Both the position numbers and the translations under genes were made by a program. From JBBDSU01 sp040904825 (GTDB lineage: Bacteria; Actinomycetota; Nitriliruptoria; Nitriliruptorales; Nitriliruptoraceae), in contig JBBDSU010000056.1 of NCBI GenBank assembly GCA_040904825.1, positions 1 through 64,000 on the forward strand: DNA of 64,000 bases, read 5' to 3'. Of this stretch, positions 26,779-36,002 are shown piece after piece. Under the pieces are notes generated by a model. That model made no database searches. It was not told the DNA's origin and saw only the letters and a list, made by a program, of their open reading frames with translations. Every line of letters begins with the position of its first letter. Position 1 is the stretch's first letter.

Positions 26779-28233
26779 TTGGAATCCGAACACTCTTGGA
26801 GCAAGCCAGAGCATTGCGGCCGTTGATAGCCCGACTCCAACCACGTTGAGGATCGCGCCGGCGCGGACCATTTGGCCCACCGTCACGAGTCCAGAACCGA
26901 ACACAATCGCATTCGGCGGTGTGGCCACCGGCAACATGAAGGCGAAGGTCGCAACAAGGGTGGCGGGAACAGCTAGGACGAGCGGATCGAGACCGAGGCC
27001 GGCAGCCGTTGCTGCCAGAATCGGGATGAGAACAGCGGCTGTCGCCGTATTGCTCGACACTTCAGTCAGCAGCACCACGATGGTTGCGACGACGGCAATC
27101 AATGTGATGACCGAGAGGTGATCGAGGGTGCCCACGGACGTTCCGATGAACGCAGCGACCCCGTTGCGCTCGATGGCTGCAGCCAAGCTCAACCCGCCGC
27201 CAAACAGGACGAGGATGTCCCACGGAATCTTTCGCGCGTGTTCGGCGTCGAGAACCATCACGCCTTTTCGCCAATCCACCGGCAGGACAAACAGCATGAT
27301 GGCGCCGCCGATCGCAATCGATGGGTCGGTCAAGCCCGCGAGGCCCGGAAGGCCCTCCAGCAAGGGGCGAGTCATCCAACCGACGGCTACGGCGACGAAG
27401 ACGGCCATCGTCAGCCGTTCACCGCGACTGGGTGCGCCCATCTGACGCAGCGAACGTTCAATGATGGTGCGCCCGCCGACGATGGGAGTGCGGCTCGCAC
27501 CGTGGGTCAGTAGCAGCCAGGCAATGGTGCCGAAGGTGGCTGCCAGAGGTACGCCGAGCAGCATCCATCGCCCAAATCCGATCGGGGTGCCCTGGTCGGC
27601 CATCCATCCGGCCAAGATGCCGTTGGGCGGTGTGCCAATGATCGTGGCCACCGAGCCGATGCTGGCGGCATAGGCGATGGCGAGCATCAACGATGTCGCG
27701 AACCGGCGCTGAGTGAGCAGTTCGGCGTCAGACCGAGAGGCTTCGAGGTTGGGGGCGGCACCGTTGTCGCGATGCAGCAACGTAAGGACTGACAGGCCGA
27801 TCGGCAGCATCATGACCACGGTGGCTGTGTTGCTGACCCACATCGATAGCACTCCGGCGGCCAGCATGAAGCCGCCGATCAGTCGCCGTGGGCTTGTGCC
27901 GACCGTGAGCACGGTCATCAACGCGATCCTGCGATGAAGTCCCCAGCGCTGGACGGCCTGGGCGAGCATGAAACCGCCACCGAAGAGGAAGATGATGTCG
28001 TTGGCGTACGGGCTTGTTGCTTCTGTGATATCGCCGACGCCCGTCAACGGAAAGAGGGCAACGGGCAAAAGTGCGGTGATCCACAACGGCATGGCACTGG
28101 TGATCCACCAGGTCGCCATAAGAAGGCCCAAGGCGGCGGTCGCACGACCCTCGTGTGGCAGCACCGCAGCGGGAATGCTGTAATAGACAACTGCCGCCGC
28201 TGGAGGCCCGGCAAGCCGGCCCGTCCATGTCAC
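26773..28233 (-). CDS. DASS/SLC13-family anion symporter
   Basis: 486-aa divalent anion:sodium symporter. The two family Ser-Asn-Thr motifs, SNTATVVMMLPIG and SSNTATAAVLIPI, mark the substrate and sodium sites of the two inverted repeats, each followed by GTPPNG or ATPPNAIVFGS. Likely carries dicarboxylates or sulfate with sodium; a precise substrate cannot be read off. GTG start. The 127 nt upstream contain no gene. Confidence 0.92.
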   Translation of the reverse strand: MTWTGRLAGPPAAAVVYYSIPAAVLPHEGRATAALGLLMATWWITSAMPLWITALLPVALFPLTGVGDITEATSPYANDIIFLFGGGFMLAQAVQRWGLHRRIALMTVLTVGTSPRRLIGGFMLAAGVLSMWVSNTATVVMMLPIGLSVLTLLHRDNGAAPNLEASRSDAELLTQRRFATSLMLAIAYAASIGSVATIIGTPPNGILAGWMADQGTPIGFGRWMLLGVPLAATFGTIAWLLLTHGASRTPIVGGRTIIERSLRQMGAPSRGERLTMAVFVAVAVGWMTRPLLEGLPGLAGLTDPSIAIGGAIMLFVLPVDWRKGVMVLDAEHARKIPWDILVLFGGGLSLAAAIERNGVAAFIGTSVGTLDHLSVITLIAVVATIVVLLTEVSSNTATAAVLIPILAATAAGLGLDPLVLAVPATLVATFAFMLPVATPPNAIVFGSGLVTVGQMVRAGAILNVVGVGLSTAAMLWLAPRVFGFQL

Positions 28234-28360
28234 AGTGCGTTCGGCATTCAGTGGCTGCCTCAGCGATCGTGGCCGACGATTTGCTGGCCCCCGATCCTAC
28301 GAGACGTATGGTCCGCCGTGCTTATCGTCACACGCAGCATGCGTCGCACCGGTCGTCGGC

Positions 28361-28990
28361 TTAGCCGCCGGATGCGCCACGTGCGAACGGCACCTGCATG
28401 GCTTCAAGATCGACGACCTCATCGGCTACAGCATCCAGCAATGCGTCGTCGTGCGATATGGCCACCAGGATCATGCCCTCACCGACGCGCCGGAGCAGGA
28501 CCTGCCACAGCTGGGCTTGGGTGATCGGGTCGAGCATGGCGCTGACTTCGTCGGCGACTACGGCTGTCGGCTGGTTGGCCAGGGCGCGTGCGACGGTCAA
28601 CCGCTGGAGTTCACCGCCGGACAGTTCACGGGGGTATCGGGAGAGCCAATCGTCATCGACAAACAACTCGTCGAGCAAGTTGTGGTCGCGAGGACCTGCC
28701 TCGTCAAGCGATCGGCTCAGGCGCCACCGCGGGTCGAGCGCGAACTCAGGGTGTTGCCCAATGAGCTGCACCGGATGACGACCAGTCGCAGGGATCGGTG
28801 CGCCATTGAGTTGCACCTGCCCATGGTTGGGGCTCAGATGTCCGGTCAACAGCCGCGCCAACGTCGACTTGCCAACGCCACTTGGGCCCCGCACGCCGAG
28901 CACTTGGCCAGGGTGCGCAGCGATCGACACGTGGTCGATGACCCAGGGGCCGGGCTGATAGCGAAAACAGAGTTGATCGCCGGTCAACAT
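28361..28990 (-). CDS. nickel/peptide ABC transporter ATP-binding protein (NikE/DppF-type)
   Basis: 209-aa ATPase, shorter than usual because it lacks the C-terminal oligopeptide/nickel extension. Walker A GPSGVGKST, Q loop in LIGQHPEF, signature LSGGELQR, Walker B AVVADE and switch His in ISHDD. The start is ATG 28990, overlapping the stop of the preceding ATPase gene; the longer frame to 29188 is not similar to ATPases. Last gene of a five-gene importer operon. Confidence 0.9.
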   Translation of the reverse strand: MLTGDQLCFRYQPGPWVIDHVSIAAHPGQVLGVRGPSGVGKSTLARLLTGHLSPNHGQVQLNGAPIPATGRHPVQLIGQHPEFALDPRWRLSRSLDEAGPRDHNLLDELFVDDDWLSRYPRELSGGELQRLTVARALANQPTAVVADEVSAMLDPITQAQLWQVLLRRVGEGMILVAISHDDALLDAVADEVVDLEAMQVPFARGASGG

Positions 28991-29937
28991 TCGATTGCCT
29001 GACGATCGTTGATCCTGATGCATCGCGCGGTTGTGTCGCCAACACTCACTGCCGCGGGACGACTGACGGTGCACTCGTCGATAACCAGTGGGCATCGATC
29101 GGCGAACAAGCATCCGCTTGGCAGATCCAATGGCGATGGCTGCGCACCGGGCAGAGCTTCGAAGCCGTTGCCAGGCAGTGCGCGCCACAAGGCACGGCTA
29201 TACGGATGCAACAGCTTGCTTCCGTCGCCGGTGAATGCCGATGTCGGTGCGAGCTCGACGGTGGTGCCCGCGTAGAAGACCGCGACCCGGTCAGCGACGG
29301 TCAGGGCACCCGTAAGGTCGTGGGTGATCAGGACGACCGCTGATCCCTCGTCAGCCAGCTTCCGCAGCGTTTGCAGAGCCTCAGTGACAATCGACGGATG
29401 CAGGCCTGGTGTCGGCTCGTCGGCAAGGATCAGGCGTGGTCGGCCGATGAGCGCGATCGCTGTGATCACGCGACGGGCCATGCCTCCCGAAAGCTCATGG
29501 GGGTATCGCGCCTCAACGTCGGGATCGAGATGCCTTTCGGCCAGCGCTTGGGTGGCAGCTTCGGCCGGGTCGACGTGTTGCGCGACTTGAGCAGCCCGTC
29601 GGACTTGCGCACCGACAGTGGCCATGGGATCAAGCGACGCCACGGTCTGGGGTATCAGTGCGATCTCGTGGCCTCGAAGCTGTCGTCGGCGGGCCGGTGT
29701 CAACGGTTGTCCGTCGAACGTCACGTCGCCGGATTCGCGGGCATTGGCCGGGAGTAGTCCGAGCAGCGAGTGGGCGAGCAGGCTCTTGCCCGAACCGCTG
29801 GCACCAACGACCGCCACCAGTTCGCCTGAGTCGACCGACAGGTCCAAACCCGTGACAACTTCGAGGGATTGGCGGCGCAGCCCACGCGCATACTGCACGA
29901 AAGTCACCGACAGGTTCGAGACGTTAAGCAGGCTCAT
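28984..29937 (-). CDS. nickel/peptide ABC transporter ATP-binding protein (NikD/DppD-type)
   Basis: 317-aa ATPase with Walker A GASGSGKS, signature LSGGMARR, Walker B LILADEP and ITHD switch, plus the C-terminal Cys-containing tail typical of oligopeptide/dipeptide/nickel ATPases (CLFADRCPLVIDEC). Starts at ATG 29937, which overlaps the permease stop by ATGA. Pairs with the next, shorter ATPase to energise the importer. Confidence 0.93.
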   Translation of the reverse strand: MSLLNVSNLSVTFVQYARGLRRQSLEVVTGLDLSVDSGELVAVVGASGSGKSLLAHSLLGLLPANARESGDVTFDGQPLTPARRRQLRGHEIALIPQTVASLDPMATVGAQVRRAAQVAQHVDPAEAATQALAERHLDPDVEARYPHELSGGMARRVITAIALIGRPRLILADEPTPGLHPSIVTEALQTLRKLADEGSAVVLITHDLTGALTVADRVAVFYAGTTVELAPTSAFTGDGSKLLHPYSRALWRALPGNGFEALPGAQPSPLDLPSGCLFADRCPLVIDECTVSRPAAVSVGDTTARCIRINDRQAIEC

Positions 29938-30788
29938 GCGTGCACGCTCCAAGGGTCGGTGAGGGCGCGGATCTGCTGTCCGATGGCGTCAACTGCCTTG
30001 ACCACCAGCAACAGCGCGAGCCCCGGCAGCAGTGCCAGCCACCATGAGCCTGCCGACAATTCCCGCATGGCGTCGGCGAGAAGTATGCCGATGGCTGGTG
30101 CGTGAGGGGGCAGACCAAGGCCGAGAAACGACAGTGCCGCCTCGTGCAAGATCGCGTGCGGAAACAACAAGATGGTGCCGACCATCAGGTGAGGGCCGAG
30201 GTGGCGTGACAGGTGGCCAGTGGCGATCGATGTCTCCGAGCGCCCGAGACGACGAGCAACCGTGACGTATTCCGACGCGGTGACTCGACGGGCCTCGGCT
30301 CGAAGGACACGGGTCAGGGTCGGCCAGTGGGTCAACGCCACCGCGATGAGCACCCCGCGGATGCCCCGTCCAACGGCGACAGCAATGAGTATCAGCAAGA
30401 CCAGATGAGGCAGTGACAGAAACAGGTCAACGAGCCAACTGACGGCTGCATCGACCCAGCGTCCAACCACACCTGCGACCGATCCAAGCACCAGGGCGAT
30501 CGCGGCACTTATGAGAGCCGCCAATGCGCCGATCCCAAGGCTCAGGCGGAGTCCGACCACGGTCCGAGCCAGCATGTCACGTCCGAGGCGGTCGGTTCCG
30601 AAGGGGTGTTGCCAACTTGGTGGCTGGCGACGAGCGCTGAGGTCGGTGATGTCAGCAATGGGTGCCAGCACGCTCGCGGCGACCAAGGTCAAAGTGATGG
30701 CGATCGCAGCCACGGTCAGCTGAACCAGGGCGGTTCGACGACGATCGGTGTCGAGCGAGGTCGTGATCAGTGTGGTGTCCGCCGTCAT
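29934..30788 (-). CDS. nickel/peptide ABC transporter permease (NikC/DppC-type)
   Basis: 284-aa inner-membrane permease. N-terminal helix, the DppC-type motif HPFGTDRLGRDMLARTVVG, about five further helices, and the cytosolic coupling loop with the EAA-type sequence EYVTVARRLGRSE. Ends with LGLGLPPHAPAIGILLADA, typical for the C subunit. ATGA overlaps at both ends bind it to its neighbours. Confidence 0.93.
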   Translation of the reverse strand: MTADTTLITTSLDTDRRRTALVQLTVAAIAITLTLVAASVLAPIADITDLSARRQPPSWQHPFGTDRLGRDMLARTVVGLRLSLGIGALAALISAAIALVLGSVAGVVGRWVDAAVSWLVDLFLSLPHLVLLILIAVAVGRGIRGVLIAVALTHWPTLTRVLRAEARRVTASEYVTVARRLGRSETSIATGHLSRHLGPHLMVGTILLFPHAILHEAALSFLGLGLPPHAPAIGILLADAMRELSAGSWWLALLPGLALLLVVKAVDAIGQQIRALTDPWSVHA

Positions 30789-31786
30789 GATCCGACCTTG
30801 CGGTCAAGCAGTGAGATCCGCGGGTCGATGCGTGTGGCGATGATGTCACCGAGCAGATTCCCGATGTAGACAAACAACGCCGCAAACAGGGCGATACCGA
30901 GCAGCAGAGGCAGGTCACCTCGGAGCCCCGCTTCGACCGTTGCGCGTCCCAGCCCCGGATAGTTGAACACCTGTTCTGCCAGGATTGATCCGCCGAGTAG
31001 TTCTGACAACGAAGCAAACTGCAGCGTGAAGGCTGGCACTGCCGCATTGCGAAGGACGCGATGACGGATCAGCGGCCAGCCCTTTTCGCCTTGCGCGCGT
31101 GCAAAGGTCACGTGATCGCTGGCCAGTACATCGATGACCTGCTCGCGAGTGTGGAGTGCGATCGGGGCGATGCCGATGAGGCTTAGGGTGATGGCGGGAA
31201 GCGCAAGATGGGCTAGTCGCTGCCCCAATGTCGCGGTGGCCGGGTCGACGCCGATGGGTGTTGCGCAGCACACCGGCGCCCATCCGAGTTGGACGGCAAA
31301 CAAGGTGAGCATGAGCAGGCCGACCCAGAACGTCGGTGCTGATGCGAAGGTGTAGGCGAGCCACCTGATCACTTTGTCGGCCAGCCGGTCGCGCCGCATA
31401 GCTGCGATGACGCCGAAGGTGAATCCGATGATCCCCGACAACACCCAGGCCGCAGCCAACAGTGTCAACGATGTCCGGAAGCGTGTCGAAATCACCTCGG
31501 TGACCGGTGCGTTGAAAATTGACGATGTCCCGAGGTCGCCTTGAGCGACGTTGCCTATCCACCGCGCGAACTTCACCGGCGCAGGGTCGTCAAACCCCCA
31601 CCTTTCGGCGATCATCGCCCGCTGTTCAGGTCCGACCCTGGCTATCTCGGCGCCCACGTAGGCGTCAACCGGGTCAAGCGGCGATGCTTCCAGCAGCAGA
31701 AACGCACCGACGGCTACACCGGCGAGCAGCAGAACGAGCCGTGCGCTGCGTACACCGATAAACCGGGCGACACGACGGTTTAGCAC
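30785..31786 (-). CDS. nickel/peptide ABC transporter permease (NikB/DppB-type)
   Basis: 333-aa permease with six helices and the B-subunit coupling-loop sequence HVTFARAQGEKG, followed by LRNAAVPAF and EQVFNYPGLGRATVEA. A pair of adjacent cysteines lies in APVCCATPIG between two helices on the outer side, which could be a disulfide or metal contact. Start GTG 31786 overlaps the last seven bases of the binding-protein gene; the longer frame to 31870 is part of that gene's coding region in another phase. Confidence 0.92.
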   Translation of the reverse strand: MLNRRVARFIGVRSARLVLLLAGVAVGAFLLLEASPLDPVDAYVGAEIARVGPEQRAMIAERWGFDDPAPVKFARWIGNVAQGDLGTSSIFNAPVTEVISTRFRTSLTLLAAAWVLSGIIGFTFGVIAAMRRDRLADKVIRWLAYTFASAPTFWVGLLMLTLFAVQLGWAPVCCATPIGVDPATATLGQRLAHLALPAITLSLIGIAPIALHTREQVIDVLASDHVTFARAQGEKGWPLIRHRVLRNAAVPAFTLQFASLSELLGGSILAEQVFNYPGLGRATVEAGLRGDLPLLLGIALFAALFVYIGNLLGDIIATRIDPRISLLDRKVGS

Positions 31787-33387
31787 ACCCAACGCCAGTC
31801 GAGGATGCCAGCGGTCACTGGCCAACCGTGGCCATGGGGTTCGACCTGCGGTTGACCGAGGTCGAGGCATTCGTCGGCGTAATAGGTGTGGTCAAGGTTG
31901 ATCAGCCATGCCCATGCGGCGAGCGACGGAGCCGAGAACCCATGGCCGTCCTCATCGAGTTGGGCGGCGCGCCACCAGACATTGGCTTCATCCAGACTCG
32001 CCGCACCCATCGCCAGGTCGAGGTAGGTGTCGACTTGATCGTCGGCGAAGAATCCTGCGTTGAATGAACCGGTGCCGGCCAATGCGCTGTGATGAAGGTT
32101 GTACATCTCGGTCGGGTCATGGCTGCCCCACCCGAAGACGACGGCGTCGGTGTGCCGACGTTCGTCGATGATGTCCCAGCCGACTCCGTCAACGTCAACG
32201 ACGATGCCTAGTTCGGCGACCATGTCACGGAAGGCGAGCGCCAACGCTTGACGGACAGGATCAGTTCCGGGATACAGCAGGGTGAAGCGCGCTTCTACGC
32301 CATCACGAGATCGTGGTTGGCCGGTCCAATCAGCAGCCTCGAGGATCGCCGCAGCACTATCGAGGTCGCCGTCGGCGACGATCGAGGCAGGTTCGAACCA
32401 CGGAAGGCCGTCCACGGGGCCGTAGGCGGGTGTGCCGAATCCTTCTAGCACCCCCTCGACGAGTGCGCTGCGGTCGACCGCCACGTTGATCGCCTGGCGG
32501 ATCGCAAGGTCTGAAGTGACGTCGTTGCCGATCGGCTTGCCGTCGTCGGTGACCTCGCCGGTGTCGGGTCGGTAGGGGAACATCACTCCGCGGTTGTCGA
32601 CCGATGTCACGCGAATGAGCGACATCCCTTCGATTGCGTCGCCAGCCAGGGTCTGGGGCACGCTGGCGAGGTGGACGTCGCCTGATCGCGCGGCGGCAAG
32701 GGTCGTGTCGGCATCGGTGAATAACAAGACGATGCGCGCAAACTCGGGTAGATCACCGTGGTAGTCGGCATAGCGGGTGGCGACTACTTGTTGCCCAGTG
32801 TCCCAACGTTCGAAGACAAACGGCCCGGAACCGACGGGTCCACGCCCATAATCATCGCCATGTGCGTGTGCTGGCACGATGCCCAAAGTGGCGAGCCGGT
32901 GGATGAAGGTGCTACGTGGTCGCTCGAGTTCAAGCTCGACGGTCACCTCATCGACGACGCGAGCTTCGGCGAGGTCGGTGAGATCGATGACGCCGCCACT
33001 GGCTGCTGCAGCCGAGAATGTGAAAGCCACGTCGTGCGCCGTCAGCGGCTCGCCGTCGTGGAAACGAACGTCGTCCCTGATGGTCACCGTCCATATCAGG
33101 CCGTCATCGGATACCGACACGCCGGTGGCCAGATCGTTGACAAGCTCCAGGTCGCTATCACGGCGCAGCAGTGTCGACTGGAACAGTGGGGAGCCGTACT
33201 CGCCCCAGCCCAGCGTGGGGTCGAAGCCGCCATCCGGTTCGGAACCAACGGCCAAGACAAGCGACTCAGGGGCTGCCGTCGGTTCATCCGTCGACGATGT
33301 CGTGCAAGCGGTCACCGCTAAAGTGAGAGTGGCGATTGCTGCGATGATGCGAGGTCGGCGCACCGCGCGAACGAACAGGAACAACAT
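31780..33387 (-). CDS. nickel/peptide ABC transporter substrate-binding lipoprotein
   Basis: 535-aa family-5 extracellular solute-binding protein. Signal peptide with lipobox AVTAC (lipid Cys about 28), then the binding fold: DPTLGWGEYGSPLFQSTLL, TIRDDVRFHDGEPLTAHDV, GSGPFVFERW, and SDLAIRQAINVAVDRSALV. The start ATG 33387 has GGAGAG eight bases upstream; a TTG at 33408 is less likely. Sequence style is nearer to the nickel/metallophore-type members than to oligopeptide OppA, but the substrate cannot be decided. First gene of the operon 33387 to 28361, with a promoter and palindrome just upstream. Confidence 0.92.
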   Translation of the reverse strand: MLFLFVRAVRRPRIIAAIATLTLAVTACTTSSTDEPTAAPESLVLAVGSEPDGGFDPTLGWGEYGSPLFQSTLLRRDSDLELVNDLATGVSVSDDGLIWTVTIRDDVRFHDGEPLTAHDVAFTFSAAAASGGVIDLTDLAEARVVDEVTVELELERPRSTFIHRLATLGIVPAHAHGDDYGRGPVGSGPFVFERWDTGQQVVATRYADYHGDLPEFARIVLLFTDADTTLAAARSGDVHLASVPQTLAGDAIEGMSLIRVTSVDNRGVMFPYRPDTGEVTDDGKPIGNDVTSDLAIRQAINVAVDRSALVEGVLEGFGTPAYGPVDGLPWFEPASIVADGDLDSAAAILEAADWTGQPRSRDGVEARFTLLYPGTDPVRQALALAFRDMVAELGIVVDVDGVGWDIIDERRHTDAVVFGWGSHDPTEMYNLHHSALAGTGSFNAGFFADDQVDTYLDLAMGAASLDEANVWWRAAQLDEDGHGFSAPSLAAWAWLINLDHTYYADECLDLGQPQVEPHGHGWPVTAGILDWRWVC

Positions 33388-33438
33388 CGTGGCATCTCTC
33401 CACTTCAAGTACCGGGTTACCGACGTGACGAATCCGAA

Positions 33439-33454
33439 CGATACTGGAGTATCG
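33439..33454. promoter_or_regulatory. palindrome overlapping the ABC importer -10
   Basis: CGATACT-GG-AGTATCG is a perfect 7-bp inverted repeat, 52 nt upstream of the binding-protein ATG. It covers the proposed -10 of the leftward promoter, as a repressor site would. Regulator not identified. Confidence 0.5.
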
Positions 33455-33477
33455 CACTAGTTGCGACTCAGTTGCAA
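33448..33477 (-). promoter_or_regulatory. candidate sigma-70 promoter of the ABC importer
   Basis: On the minus strand, TTGCAA (33477-33472) and GATACT (33453-33448) are separated by 18 nt, a plausible -35/-10 pair. A second inverted repeat TCGCA-CTAGT-TGCGA (33452-33466) lies in the spacer. Both repeats and the hexamers are more AT-rich than the surroundings. Confidence 0.4.
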
Positions 33478-33600
33478 TAAGGGGCGACGGTCGCTGCGGT
33501 CTGCTGCCGGTGAACGACCGCTGCGAATGACGGCCAACTCATTCCGTTGTCCGGTGACGTCGATCGGCATCCCCTACAACTTGTCAGCGAAGGGACAAGA

Positions 33601-34374
33601 ATGGATCTGGGTATCAAAGGCAGGGTCGCATTTGTCGCTGCGTCGACAGCTGGCCTTGGTCTCGCCACCGCCAGGCGGTTGTCGGCGGAAGGCGTGAAGG
33701 TCGTCGTGGCCGGTCGACGTGGAGACCTCGCCGCATCGATCGCATCGGAACTGCCCGGCGCGATCGGTGTCACGCTTGATGTCACCGATCCTTCGTCGGT
33801 GACGGCTGCACTTGACACCACTCGTGATCAGCTTGGTGACATCGACATTCTTGTGCTCAATTCCGGCGGCCCTGCCCCGGGAGGTCCGCTGGATCTCGGA
33901 ATTGAGGATCAGCAGCGCGCCGCTGAACTGTTGCTCTATCCCCATCAGCGGATGATCGCCGAGGTCATTGAGCACATGCGGTCACAGCGGTGGGGTCGGA
34001 TCGTTGCGGTCGGATCAACAGCTGTCGTGCAACCGAGCCAGCAACTGGTGTTGTCCTCGACATTCCGGGCTGCGCTGGCGGCCTATCTCAAGGCCCTCGC
34101 AGGCACCGTTGCAGCAGACGGCGTCACCGTGAACATGGTCCATCCGGGACGAGTGGCCACCGAACGCCTCGACCAGTTGGATGCGGCGGCGGCTAAGCGT
34201 CGAGGAGTCACGGTCGACGAGGTTCGCGCGGAGTCGCTCGCGTCGATTCCTATTGGCCGGGCTGGCGATCCCGACGAATTTGGGGCCGTTGTCACCTTCC
34301 TGTGTTCGGTACCCGCGGCATACGTGACCGGAGAACAGATTCGTGTTGACGGTGGCGTCGTCCGTGGGTGGTGA
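33601..34374 (+). CDS. SDR-like protein with altered active site
   Basis: 257-aa short-chain dehydrogenase fold (FabG/BKR-like). The cofactor motif is loosened to AASTAGLGLATARRL and the usual Ser-Tyr-Lys active site is not complete: where YxxxK is expected the sequence is SSTFRAALAAYLKALA. This matches a known SDR side branch annotated as resembling beta-ketoacyl reductases but lacking a perfect tetrad. The NSGGPAPG segment takes the place of NNAG. ATG 33601 with AAGGGA upstream. Reaction unknown; may bind a nucleotide without classical reductase chemistry. The following MFS gene overlaps its end. Confidence 0.83.
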   Translation: MDLGIKGRVAFVAASTAGLGLATARRLSAEGVKVVVAGRRGDLAASIASELPGAIGVTLDVTDPSSVTAALDTTRDQLGDIDILVLNSGGPAPGGPLDLGIEDQQRAAELLLYPHQRMIAEVIEHMRSQRWGRIVAVGSTAVVQPSQQLVLSSTFRAALAAYLKALAGTVAADGVTVNMVHPGRVATERLDQLDAAAAKRRGVTVDEVRAESLASIPIGRAGDPDEFGAVVTFLCSVPAAYVTGEQIRVDGGVVRGW

Positions 34375-35728
34375 CGGGCGCGTCAATCCCGCCCGAATGT
34401 CGCTGTTGTTGGCCTTTGGCACCGCCTTCGTCGTCTTTGGGCAGGGTGCGGCCATGCCGGTCTTGCCTGAGTTCACGCTGGGGTTGGGTGCCAGCACGGT
34501 AGGGGTGGCATGGGCGGTTGCGCTGTTTCCGGTCGGCCGCCTGCTTGTCAACGTGCCCATTGGGACCTACTACTCGAAATTGCCGCCGCGCGGCGTCTTG
34601 CTTGTCGGAGCCCTGACCACGGCGATCGGTGTCATCGGATGTGGGTTTGCGCCAGGGTTCTGGTCCCTGCTCGGTTTCCGCGCGGTCGGAGGAATCGGCT
34701 CGGGCATCTACATGACCGCAGCAATCTTGACGGTGTTGGAGGTGGCCCCGGCCGGAGATCGTGGCCGCTACATCGGGACGAACCAGACTGGGCTTGTCTC
34801 CAGTCTGACGATCGCACCAGCGGTCGGGGGATTCTTCGGTGAATGGTTCGGCAACCGTGCCTCGTTCATCTTGGTGGGCATCATCTCGCTCGTTGGGGCC
34901 CTGTATGTGCTGCTCAAGATCCCTCCCTACCGGACACTCGCTGACCATGCGACCGACGAAGCCGGTGAGCATTCTGACGGCATCGACGCCGATGCAGGCG
35001 CCACGCCGAAGATCCTGAACAACCCGGAGACGCCCGAAACAGCGGGTGCCCCGGGCTCCGACGGCTTGGCTCCCAGTGGCCGTGACTCTGGTGGCTCTGA
35101 TCGTGCTGGTGGCTCTGGCGAGAAAAAGTCGGCCGCAGAGACCTTGCTGCAACCAGAATTCCTCATGGCGTGTGCAGTCGGATTCATGATCTTTGGGACT
35201 CGCATCGGGAGTCGAGCCACGCTCTTGCCGCTGATCGGAACCGTCGAGTTCGGAATGTCAGTCGGTGACCTAGGGGTGCTGTTCTCTGCGATGTCGGTGC
35301 TGTCCTTGATCGTGCTGCAGGCATCAACAAGAATCACCGACCGCGTCGGCAAGGTGCGGATGATCGTGCCAGCGATGGCCGTCGCAGCTGGCGGCCTGGT
35401 GGCACTGGCGTATGCCACCTCCGTTCCGATGCTGTGGATTGGCGGCTTGATCGTGACGGTAGGGCTGTCGGCCGCAGGTCCTGCTCCGGCTGCATGGGCT
35501 GCTGACGTGACACCACCTGAGCGTCACGGCGTCGCCATGTCCTGGTTCCGGACGCTCAACGACGTCGGTTCGCTGGTTGGCCCGGTTGCGCTCGCTGCAC
35601 TGGCAGCCGCAGTCACGTTCGGTGTCGCATTCGTCGCGAACGCGGGGATCATGGTGGTGCTCGCTATCGCGACTTGGCGTTTCCGGGTGGGCAAGCCGCC
35701 GATCGGTGTGAAGGCCCCCGCCGCCTAG
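34364..35728 (+). CDS. MFS transporter
   Basis: About 454 aa, two bundles of six helices joined by a long cytosolic loop (about 195-255) that is rich in Gly, Ser, Asp and Pro and likely disordered. Helix 1 contains FGTAFVVFGQGAAMPVLPEF. Exporter-like by general form; substrate unknown. The start is uncertain: GTG codons at 34343 and 34364 and ATG 34397 are in frame, all within or just after the end of the SDR gene, so translation is probably coupled. Confidence 0.85.
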   Translation: MGGDGRVNPARMSLLLAFGTAFVVFGQGAAMPVLPEFTLGLGASTVGVAWAVALFPVGRLLVNVPIGTYYSKLPPRGVLLVGALTTAIGVIGCGFAPGFWSLLGFRAVGGIGSGIYMTAAILTVLEVAPAGDRGRYIGTNQTGLVSSLTIAPAVGGFFGEWFGNRASFILVGIISLVGALYVLLKIPPYRTLADHATDEAGEHSDGIDADAGATPKILNNPETPETAGAPGSDGLAPSGRDSGGSDRAGGSGEKKSAAETLLQPEFLMACAVGFMIFGTRIGSRATLLPLIGTVEFGMSVGDLGVLFSAMSVLSLIVLQASTRITDRVGKVRMIVPAMAVAAGGLVALAYATSVPMLWIGGLIVTVGLSAAGPAPAAWAADVTPPERHGVAMSWFRTLNDVGSLVGPVALAALAAAVTFGVAFVANAGIMVVLAIATWRFRVGKPPIGVKAPAA

Positions 35729-35942
35729 CGGTGGGCCGCTCGTCGCAGATGCTGGTAGGTCAGTGGCACCAGGGCGTGCTGTGACACAACCACGGTGTGC
35801 GCACTGCGCACCACGCATCAGGTATGCTGGCCGGGTTGCACGGTCTCGCTGCCGTGCGGGACACGCTCCCTGTCGCCACTCTGGCGAATCCTCTGAATCT
35901 TCACTCCGGTGATATTCGCGCGCGTGTTCGATTGACGTGCGT

Positions 35943-35960
35943 CTCGAGGAACACCTCGAG
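35943..35960 (+). promoter_or_regulatory. hairpin in the helicase leader
   Basis: CTCGAGG-AACA-CCTCGAG, a perfect 7-bp stem with a 4-nt loop, 42 nt before the helicase start. No T-run follows. DEAD-box helicase mRNAs often have structured leaders that control them; this is a candidate. An upstream open frame (35797-36006) ends at the helicase GTG as GTGA, but its coding status is unproven. Confidence 0.4.
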
Positions 35961-36002
35961 GATTCAACGATGCTGCCTTTCGGTGGCCAACGGAGTACTT
36001 GC

